A stretch of DNA of 5,368 nucleotides from NCBI GenBank assembly GCA_019751475.1, contig JAIENH010000056.1, forward strand, positions 1 through 5,368, read 5' to 3'. Of this stretch, positions 1 to 5,368 are shown piece after piece. The notes beneath the pieces were generated by a model, which worked only from the letters and a program-made list of their open reading frames with translations, was not told where the DNA came from and ran no database searches. The stretch comes from Cyclobacteriaceae bacterium (GTDB taxonomy: Bacteria; Bacteroidota; Bacteroidia; Cytophagales; Cyclobacteriaceae). The number at the start of each line of letters is the position of its first letter. Position 1 is the first letter of the stretch. A program made the translations under genes and the position numbers.

Positions 1-2
1 AT

Positions 3-353
3 ATGTGTGGACTGGCCTCTCCAAGGATGTCACGGGTTGGTGTAGAGATTGTGAAGGCTGCCAAAAAAATTGCCAATGACGTGCAGCAAGGACGGCTTCA
101 TCCGGAAGACATCGATGAGCGAATGTTTTCATCGCTGCTGGAGACAAGCGGTGTGCCTGACCCGGAGTTGTTAGTGCGCACGAGTGGAGAATTGCGTATC
201 AGTAATTTTTTATTGTGGCAGATAGCCTACACAGAACTGTACATCACCAAGACGCTGTGGCCTGATTTTCGCAAAGAAGATTTGTACGAAGCAATCTACT
301 CCTACCAGCACCGCGAGAGAAGATTTGGAAAAGTATTGGAACCGAATGCCTGA
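3..353 (+). CDS. uppS: Isoprenyl transferase / undecaprenyl diphosphate synthase, C-terminal part (5' truncated)
   Basis: This is the C-terminal half of a cis-prenyltransferase, the cytoplasmic, membrane-associated enzyme that adds isopentenyl diphosphate units to farnesyl diphosphate to make C55 undecaprenyl diphosphate, the carrier for peptidoglycan and surface glycans. The 116 visible residues contain the family signature RTSGE at 59-63, then RISNFLLWQ at 65-73, AYTELY at 75-80, WPDF at 86-89 and the terminal RERRFG at 104-109. R59, R65 and E78 match E. coli UppS R194, R200 and E213, which help bind the diphosphate and metal. By that alignment about 135 N-terminal residues lie outside the window, including the catalytic Asp region, so the ATG at position 3 is internal and not the true start. 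The stop is TGA at 351-353. Residues 1-14 do not match the expected conserved YSGRW[DE]I-type segment; homology becomes clear only from about residue 15, which may reflect an indel or a poor-quality edge. The bamA start follows after 9 bases, which implies co-transcription. Confidence 0.93.
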   Translation: MCGLASPRMSRVGVEIVKAAKKIANDVQQGRLHPEDIDERMFSSLLETSGVPDPELLVRTSGELRISNFLLWQIAYTELYITKTLWPDFRKEDLYEAIYSYQHRERRFGKVLEPNA

Positions 354-362
354 ATAAGACCC

Positions 363-3083
363 ATGAGAAGGACGATTGTTTTGATGTTGATGCTCGCATG
401 CGGCTTTTCAAGCTTGGCACAATTCCGTAAGAGCCGTGAAAAGGCAGTGACTACGCCAGAGACAACCGCCACCGAGTCTCAGCCCAGCCCCTCAAATCCT
501 TCCGAATATTTCATTGCCGGCATCGAAGTGGCAGGCTTGAATGTGCTGGACAAAAACGCTATGATCTCGCTTACCGGGCTGAAGATCGGTGACAAAATTA
601 AAATACCGGGTGATCAAATTGCTACCGCCATCCGTAAACTTTGGAAGCACGGACTTGTGGGTGACGTAACCATTAGCGTAGATCGCGTGGAAGACAAGAA
701 TGCATACCTCGTCATCACGTTGGCCGAGCGGCCCCGCCTGAACGATTTTTACTTTCGCGGCATCACACGCGCTCGCGAATCTTCCCTGAAAGAAGATATG
801 AAGCTTATTAAAGGAAAAATTGTGAACGATGCAATGATTCGCAACACCGAACTTTCCGTCAAGAAGTTCTTCGCTAAAAAGGGTTTCCTCAACACAACAG
901 TGAACATCGTGCCAGAACAAGACTCACTCACGCGCGGTGGGGTTCGTTTGCGAATTGATATTGACCTTAAAAAGAAAGTACGGATCAATGAAATCATCTT
1001 TGAAGGAAACAAAGAAATCTCCAGTACACAGCTTAAGAAAAAGATGAAAAAGACGCACGAGCATGCGCGCATTTCTCTTCACCGCACCATATTGGGGGCC
1101 GTATTGGGAACTCCCCCCAGCCGCTACAAGGCTGCCCTTGACTCCAGCCGGAAGCTAAGTTGGAGAGAAATCAAGTCCTTTATTAATGACAATGTAAAAC
1201 TGAACGTCTTCAACGGCTCTAAATTCATAAAAGCCGACTTTGAAGAAGACAAAAAGAAGATTGTTGAATACTTCAACACACAGGGTTATCGCGATGCCGA
1301 TATTCTTTCCGACACAATCGTGCGGCACAGTGACAACAGCATCGACATACGCTTCAAGGTGTATGAAGGAAGGAAGTACTATTTCAGAAACATTATCTGG
1401 ACGGGTAACTACATCCATACCGCCACCACGCTGAATAAGATACTCGATATCAAGAAAGGCGATGTTTATAACAATGAATTGCTTACCAAGAAGACCAGTT
1501 TCAACCCGAAAGGAGCCGATATCAGTGGCTTGTACATGGACGATGGATATTTGTTCTTCCGCGTCACCCCGGTTGAAGTTGCTATCGTAGGCGATTCTAT
1601 CGATATCGAGATGCGCATGTTTGAAGGTGAGCAGGCTACGATTGATCAGGTGATCATCAGCGGCAACGAGCGTACAAGCGATCATGTTATTCGCAGAGAA
1701 CTCAGCACTATTCCCGGGCAAAAATTCAGACGCTCAGACATCATCCGCACACAGCAAATGCTCTCTTCCATGGGATACTTCAATCCTCAAAAGATTGAGC
1801 AAGACGTGCGTCCTAATCCCGCCAACGGTACGGTTGACATCGAATGGAAATTGCAAGAGCAATCCAATGACCAAATACAACTCTCGGGTGGATGGGGTGG
1901 CTTCTATGGTTTTGTAGGTACCGTGGGGCTCACGTTCAACAACTTCTCCATGCGCAACGTACCGCACTTAAAGAAATGGAGACCGTTGCCGGTAGGCGAT
2001 GGTCAGCGCTTGTCACTTCAGGCGCAAGCCAACGGTAAGTCATTCCAGAGCTATAGTCTTTCTTTCACCGAGCCCTGGCTGGGAGGAAAGAAGCCGAATT
2101 CATTTACGGTAAGTCTTACGCACTCTATTTCGCGCAGGCCCAATAGCAACTTCGAATTCACAAATGATTTTTCACTGCGTCAGAGTGGTGTAACACTTTC
2201 TCTTGGTCGCAGGCTTGAGTGGCCCGACAACTACTTTACGTTAAGCAACGCTCTTTCATTCCTGGTGTACAACTACAACAACTTCTTGTTTGGTTCTACC
2301 TCGCTACCAGCCGTAGGGCAAACCAATAGTTTTACATTCAACACTACGCTTTCGCGTAATAGTATTGACAACCCGATGTTCCCGACACAAGGATCATCCA
2401 TCTCCCTTAGCCTTTCCCTTACACCGCCCTACTCTTTGCTCCGCGATCAGTCATACATCAAGGATGTTAATGAGCGCTATCGCTGGCTGGAGTTACACAA
2501 GTGGATGATGGATGCAAAATTCTATTTGAAGTTGTTGGGTAGCAGCAAGCCAACCGGTCGAAGTTTAGTGCTGGAGGCTCGTGCTCACTTTGGTTTCATC
2601 GGCACGTACAGCAAAGCTTTGACGCCCGGACCATTTGAACGGTTTTATGTAGGTGGTGCTGGCTTAGCCGGTGGATTTAACTCCTTTGTATTGGGCCAGG
2701 AGATTGTTGGGTTACGAGGTTACCCCGATAACTCGGTGACTCCTCCCCTTTATGCAAGACGTACAAGCGGACAGCAAGCGACTTCTATTGAAGGCGGTAT
2801 CGTGTACGACAAGTTTGTGATGGAGCTTCGCTATCCTATTACTACCAGTCAAACGGCTACCATTTATACCCTCGCTTTCGCGGAAGCGGGAAACAACTGG
2901 GATAATTTTCTAGACTTTAATCCGTTTAAGTCCTACCGTTCGGCCGGTGTTGGTGCCCGTATATTCATGCCCGCCTTTGGTCTGATCGGCCTTAACTGGG
3001 CGTATGGATTTGACACCTTGCCGGGTGCACAGCAGCGCAGTGGTGCCCAATTCCACTTCACAATCGGACAGCAAATCCGCTAA
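363..3083 (+). CDS. bamA: Outer membrane protein assembly factor BamA (Omp85 family)
   Basis: BamA is the essential outer-membrane Omp85 protein that folds and inserts beta-barrel proteins. The 906-residue product begins with a signal peptide, probably cut between A19 and Q20, followed by a Ser/Thr/Pro-rich linker to about residue 47. Five POTRA domains can be read at roughly 48-124, 125-205, 206-338, 339-424 and 425-500, each built around an IxxIxxxGN-like strand and a GYxxA/GYF-type helix end. The C-terminal 16-strand barrel runs from about 505 to 906. It carries the Omp85 loop-6 motif LRGY at 784-787, with R785 expected to point into the barrel. POTRA3 is unusually long because of an insertion at about 230-285. 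The protein ends FHFTIGQQIR, a terminal beta-strand without the final aromatic residue common in proteobacteria. The start is firm: the uppS TGA lies in the same frame 12 bases upstream, and this ATG is the first start after it. There is no Shine-Dalgarno sequence, as is usual in Bacteroidota. Two skp-like chaperone genes follow directly. Confidence 0.97.
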   Translation: MRRTIVLMLMLACGFSSLAQFRKSREKAVTTPETTATESQPSPSNPSEYFIAGIEVAGLNVLDKNAMISLTGLKIGDKIKIPGDQIATAIRKLWKHGLVGDVTISVDRVEDKNAYLVITLAERPRLNDFYFRGITRARESSLKEDMKLIKGKIVNDAMIRNTELSVKKFFAKKGFLNTTVNIVPEQDSLTRGGVRLRIDIDLKKKVRINEIIFEGNKEISSTQLKKKMKKTHEHARISLHRTILGAVLGTPPSRYKAALDSSRKLSWREIKSFINDNVKLNVFNGSKFIKADFEEDKKKIVEYFNTQGYRDADILSDTIVRHSDNSIDIRFKVYEGRKYYFRNIIWTGNYIHTATTLNKILDIKKGDVYNNELLTKKTSFNPKGADISGLYMDDGYLFFRVTPVEVAIVGDSIDIEMRMFEGEQATIDQVIISGNERTSDHVIRRELSTIPGQKFRRSDIIRTQQMLSSMGYFNPQKIEQDVRPNPANGTVDIEWKLQEQSNDQIQLSGGWGGFYGFVGTVGLTFNNFSMRNVPHLKKWRPLPVGDGQRLSLQAQANGKSFQSYSLSFTEPWLGGKKPNSFTVSLTHSISRRPNSNFEFTNDFSLRQSGVTLSLGRRLEWPDNYFTLSNALSFLVYNYNNFLFGSTSLPAVGQTNSFTFNTTLSRNSIDNPMFPTQGSSISLSLSLTPPYSLLRDQSYIKDVNERYRWLELHKWMMDAKFYLKLLGSSKPTGRSLVLEARAHFGFIGTYSKALTPGPFERFYVGGAGLAGGFNSFVLGQEIVGLRGYPDNSVTPPLYARRTSGQQATSIEGGIVYDKFVMELRYPITTSQTATIYTLAFAEAGNNWDNFLDFNPFKSYRSAGVGARIFMPAFGLIGLNWAYGFDTLPGAQQRSGAQFHFTIGQQIR

Positions 3084-3086
3084 AAA

Positions 3087-3620
3087 ATGAGGATTTTAAT
3101 CGTTTTTGCCCTCGCCCTTTTCTTCGGCCTGAATTTTGCCAATGGTCAGAAGTTCGGCTACATCGACACCAACTTCATTCTCGGCAAAATGCCTGAATAT
3201 GCCAAGGCGCAGAGCGAAATTGACCAACTCTCCAGTGGCTGGCAAAAAGAAGTGGAAGAGATGTCGAAGAACGTAGAAACCCTTTATTCCTCGCTAAAAG
3301 CCGAAGAAGTGCTGCTAACCGAGGAGATGAAGGGCGAACGACTGGATATAATCCACAAAAAAGAGGCAGAATTGAAAGAGTATCAGCGCAAAGTTTTTGG
3401 ATTTGGTGGCTTGTTTTTTTTGAAAAAACAGGAATTGATTAAACCTTTGCAGGACAAAGTCTTTGAAGCCGTGGAGAAAGTGGCCAAGCAAAACCGGTTG
3501 GCCATTATTTTTGATAAGTCTGCTGAGTTAGTCATGATTTATACCGACCCGCGACATGACTACACGGATTTTGTACTCGAAGAATTAGGCTTAGGCGACC
3601 CAAATGATAAAATCAAATAA
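3087..3620 (+). CDS. OmpH/Skp-family periplasmic chaperone (first of two tandem copies)
   Basis: This is a Skp-like chaperone, expected to hold unfolded outer-membrane proteins in the periplasm before delivery to BamA. The 177-residue product has a signal peptide with probable cleavage ANG|Q at residues 20/21. The family N-terminal strand follows (KFGYIDTNFILGKMPEY, 22-38), then a long charged helical hairpin at about 38-135 forming the coiled-coil arms, and a C-terminal strand region (LAIIFDKS, LVMIYTD) ending DYTDFVLEELGLG. Where Skp-like proteins turn from one arm to the other, this copy has an unusually hydrophobic stretch, FGFGGLFFL at 104-112, encoded across a T8 run followed by G and A6. 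The start lies 3 bases after the bamA stop in the same frame, so it cannot extend upstream. Skp proteins are normally trimers; whether this copy forms homotrimers or mixes with the next paralog cannot be told from sequence. The family is clear; the division of work between the two copies is inference. Confidence 0.92.
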   Translation: MRILIVFALALFFGLNFANGQKFGYIDTNFILGKMPEYAKAQSEIDQLSSGWQKEVEEMSKNVETLYSSLKAEEVLLTEEMKGERLDIIHKKEAELKEYQRKVFGFGGLFFLKKQELIKPLQDKVFEAVEKVAKQNRLAIIFDKSAELVMIYTDPRHDYTDFVLEELGLGDPNDKIK

Positions 3621-3633
3621 ATTAAAATCGAAC

Positions 3634-4197
3634 ATGAGAACGCTCACTATTATTTTTCTTTTCCTCCTGTCGGCTGGTGCAACTTTTGCACAAGCGCCCG
3701 CAGCCTCTGTGCAGAAAATTGGTTATGCAGACACCGAATACATTTTCAGCCAGATGCCCCAGTACAAGCAAATTGAAACTGATTTGAAAACACATGGCAC
3801 CCAATTGGATAATCAGCTAAAAGCCAAGTACCAAGAGTATGAGTCGAAGCTAAAGGCTTACCAGGCTGGTGCCGCTACTATGGTGGATGCTATTCGCAAA
3901 GACAAAGAGACTGAACTTACCCAGTTGCAGGAAAACATGGAAAAGTTTCGCCAGGATGCTCAGGCTTCTTTGCAGAAAAAACAAACTGATTTGATGGAGC
4001 CCATCTTCAGCAAGATTGGGAAAGCCATTGAGGAAGTAGCAAAAGAAAACAGCTATACGTTTATCATCAGCCCGCAAGTAGGTGGTGGTGCAGACATTTT
4101 GCTTTACACCGATGATAAGTATAACATCTCTGACCTGGTCTTAAAAAAGATGGGCATCACGCCCACAGCTTCGGCTGCACCCGTGAAGCCTAAGTAG
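3634..4197 (+). CDS. OmpH/Skp-family periplasmic chaperone (second tandem copy)
   Basis: This is a second Skp-like chaperone of 187 residues, probably with the same general role of holding unfolded outer-membrane proteins in the periplasm. The ATG at 3634 is preferred over the in-frame ATG at 3604. It places the positively charged MRTLT start directly before the hydrophobic core of a signal peptide (cleavage TFA|Q, residues 19/20) and leaves a 13-base gap after the previous stop, whereas the earlier start would overlap the upstream gene and add a polar Lys/Asn-rich leader. The mature protein has the family strand VQKIGYADTEYIFSQMPQY (26-44), a long Lys/Gln/Glu-rich coiled-coil region at about 45-137, and a C-terminal strand region (YTFIISPQ, DILLYTD) ending NISDLVLKKMGI. 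A 12-residue Pro/Ala/Lys tail (176-187) is absent from the first copy. The copies share the fold and end motifs but differ in most positions, so this is an old duplication. A terminator follows. Confidence 0.93.
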   Translation: MRTLTIIFLFLLSAGATFAQAPAASVQKIGYADTEYIFSQMPQYKQIETDLKTHGTQLDNQLKAKYQEYESKLKAYQAGAATMVDAIRKDKETELTQLQENMEKFRQDAQASLQKKQTDLMEPIFSKIGKAIEEVAKENSYTFIISPQVGGGADILLYTDDKYNISDLVLKKMGITPTASAAPVKPK

Positions 4198-4221
4198 TCT
4201 TCATTTCCAATCATAATATCA

Positions 4222-4257
4222 AAACCCTGGTCAGCAATGGCCGGGGTTTATTTTTTT
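4222..4257 (+). terminator. Rho-independent terminator of the uppS-bamA-ompH-ompH operon
   Basis: The arms at 4222-4230 (AAACCCTGG) and 4241-4249 (CCGGGGTTT) pair over nine positions, with one T-G wobble and a GC-rich centre, around a 10-base loop. The right arm is followed by A and then seven T (4251-4257), the typical U-tract. It lies 24 bases after the ompH stop at 4197. The left side has only four A, so it should act mainly on + strand transcripts. It marks the end of the envelope operon and separates it from the peptidase gene. Confidence 0.87.
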
Positions 4258-4410
4258 AGCCGCCTATCACTTTTTGAAATTAAGCAGGCCATCTTATCCG
4301 GTAATTTGAAGCAAACTCACCGGTATGAAATCTCCATGCACTGCGTTCACCGAAGAAATGATAATAGGCTTGGAGATTCCATGTGGCTACTAAAAAACAA
4401 TTACTAACAC
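4258..4410 (+). promoter_or_regulatory. Intergenic leader expected to hold the M14 peptidase promoter
   Basis: This 153-base stretch lies between the operon terminator and the ATG at 4411. Because a strong terminator precedes it, the peptidase gene very likely has its own promoter here (inference). No clean match to the Bacteroidota pattern (TTG about 20 bases before TAnnTTTG) was found. The nearest is TAATTTG at 4302-4308 with TTG at 4274-4276, which is one base short in the -7 element and too widely spaced. The stretch also holds an 8-base inverted repeat (4329-4336 and 4371-4378) and a 22-codon ORF (4325-4393). The last bases before the ATG are A-rich without a Shine-Dalgarno sequence, as is usual for the phylum. 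Confidence 0.35.
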
Positions 4411-5368
4411 ATGAAAACATCTCTACTGCTTGCCCTCTTGCTGTCAACCGCGGCCACACTCCTGGGGCAGAACACATACTTTTTTCCTTCTGGAAATTTT
4501 GACCCCTCTATCCCGTCACCTGAGCAATTTCTGGGATACCCGATCGGAGACTGGCACACACGACATGAAAACATTGTTTCCTACTTCCGTGAGCTTGCTC
4601 GTGTATCGCCCAAAGCGCACTTTCAAATCATTGGTTATACAAACGAACATCGCGCACAGGTTGTGCTCACCATTACTAATCCTGAAAACTACGGCCGCAT
4701 TGAAGATATTCGCAAAGAGCATCTGAAACTCGCTGATCCATCACAATCAGTTGACATATCAAAAATGCCCGTCATTATTTTGCATGGATACAATGTGCAT
4801 GGCAACGAACCTTCTAGCAGCGAGGCGGCCATGCTCACGGCTTATTATCTTGTTGCCTCTCAAAGTGAGGATGTAAATAAAGCTTTACGCGAATCAGTTA
4901 TCCTCATCGACCCGGCTTATAATCCTGATGGCCGCGACCGTCATAGCAACTGGGCCAACATGCACAAGGGCAACCCTCCTGTAGCTGACCCCATGGATCG
5001 CGAACACAACGAAGTGTGGCCCGGTGGACGCTTCAACCATTATTGGTTTGATCTTAATCGCGACTGGCTGCCGCTGGCTCATGTAGAGACACGCAACCGT
5101 GTTGAATTTTTTCATCAGTGGCTGCCCAATGTTGGCACCGACTATCACGAGATGCAGACTACGGGCACTAATTTTTTTGAACCAACAAAACCGATCGGGT
5201 CAGAAAACCCCGTAGTGCCACGAAGCAACTATGAAGGCCTAAACAATTTATTCGCCCAATATTTTTCCAAAGCATTGGATGAGATCGGATCATTGTATTT
5301 CACCAAAGAAGTATTTGATAACTCATATCCCGGTTATGGCTCTACCTATCCAGACATTCACGGAGGGC
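4411..5368 (+). CDS. Secreted M14-family zinc carboxypeptidase-like metallopeptidase (3' truncated)
   Basis: The first 319 residues of an exported metallopeptidase of the M14 (carboxypeptidase A-like) family are visible; the frame stays open to the window end. The start is firm: an in-frame TAA sits at 4405-4407 and this is the next ATG. A signal peptide MKTSLLLALLLSTAATLLG precedes Q20. Zinc ligands are seen as HGNE (H130, E133) and H246 in TDYHEMQ; the 113-residue gap from E133 to H246 fits the family. NPDGR (171-175) and DLNRDW (215-220, N216-R217) match the family's substrate-carboxylate-binding Asn-Arg region. The catalytic Glu, expected well after H246, cannot be identified in the visible part. 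Segment 22-60 (YFFPSG...FLGYPIGDWHTRH) resembles the N-terminus of large Bacteroidota M14 proteins, so a product of around 800 residues is possible, but this is inference. The protein probably digests peptides in the periplasm or outside the cell; the substrate is unknown. It is transcribed separately from the upstream operon. Confidence 0.92.
   Translation, partial: MKTSLLLALLLSTAATLLGQNTYFFPSGNFDPSIPSPEQFLGYPIGDWHTRHENIVSYFRELARVSPKAHFQIIGYTNEHRAQVVLTITNPENYGRIEDIRKEHLKLADPSQSVDISKMPVIILHGYNVHGNEPSSSEAAMLTAYYLVASQSEDVNKALRESVILIDPAYNPDGRDRHSNWANMHKGNPPVADPMDREHNEVWPGGRFNHYWFDLNRDWLPLAHVETRNRVEFFHQWLPNVGTDYHEMQTTGTNFFEPTKPIGSENPVVPRSNYEGLNNLFAQYFSKALDEIGSLYFTKEVFDNSYPGYGSTYPDIHGG

Noticed and set aside
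363..401. Possible lipobox (MLAC, Cys13) in the BamA signal peptide
   Set aside because: The Cys is too close to the N-terminus, leaving a hydrophobic core of about nine residues, and -3 is Met. The SLA|Q site fits a normal signal peptidase I substrate better.
492..1072. Two further overlapping - strand open frames (142 and 107 codons) in the 5' part of bamA
   Set aside because: They are antisense to conserved POTRA-coding sequence, overlap each other, and their translations are Cys/Phe/His-rich with no family resemblance.
1643..1656. Two TGATCA palindromes 2 bases apart
   Set aside because: They fall in codons for a conserved POTRA5 strand (IDQVIIS) within an operon; nothing suggests an operator.
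1155..1721. 188-codon open frame on the - strand inside bamA
   Set aside because: It is wholly antisense to a well-supported bamA, shows no recognisable domain or signal peptide, and is explained by the codon pattern of the opposite strand.
3604..3633. Earlier in-frame ATG for the second ompH
   Set aside because: It would overlap the first ompH by 17 bases and place ten polar, Lys/Asn-rich residues before a complete signal peptide that starts at 3634.
4274..4308. TTG ... TAATTTG as a Bacteroidota-type promoter
   Set aside because: The -7 element is one base shorter than TAnnTTTG and the 25-base spacing is longer than usual, so it is not reported as a promoter call.
4430..4726. 98-codon + strand open frame and the - strand frames at 4280-4477, 4516-4722 and 4894-5148
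   Set aside because: All overlap the M14 peptidase frame that begins at 4411 and carries clear zinc-binding motifs; they are shadows of that gene.

Overview
The window comes from a Bacteroidota chromosome, most likely the Cytophagales side of the phylum (lineage by inference). The evidence is the gene order uppS-bamA-ompH-ompH, the absence of purine-rich Shine-Dalgarno sequences with A/T-rich leaders in their place, and four signal peptides that each place a glutamine at the predicted signal peptidase I cleavage site.

Positions 1-4257 look like the 3' part of a tightly packed + strand operon for envelope biogenesis. It contains the C-terminal half of undecaprenyl diphosphate synthase (uppS), a complete five-POTRA outer-membrane assembly factor BamA, and two tandem OmpH/Skp-type periplasmic chaperones. 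The gaps are 9, 3 and 13 bases, and a strong Rho-independent terminator lies 24 bases after the last stop codon. UppS makes the C55 lipid carrier precursor for peptidoglycan and surface glycans. The Skp-like proteins should hold unfolded outer-membrane proteins in the periplasm, and BamA folds them into the outer membrane.

Positions 4258-4410 are intergenic and should hold the promoter of the next unit, though no convincing promoter motif was found. From 4411 to the window end runs a second, separate unit on the + strand: the first 319 residues of a secreted M14-family zinc carboxypeptidase-like protein, cut by the window edge. It has the complete zinc-ligand set HxxE...H.

No tRNA, rRNA, CRISPR array, insertion sequence, prophage or defence gene was seen, and there is no sign of an undescribed system. 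The points worth a second look are modest: a garbled-looking N-terminal edge of uppS, a large insertion in BamA POTRA3, a T8/A6 homopolymer pair inside the first ompH, divergence of the two Skp paralogs, consistent use of the Q-rule in all exported proteins, and a small upstream ORF plus inverted repeat before the peptidase gene.
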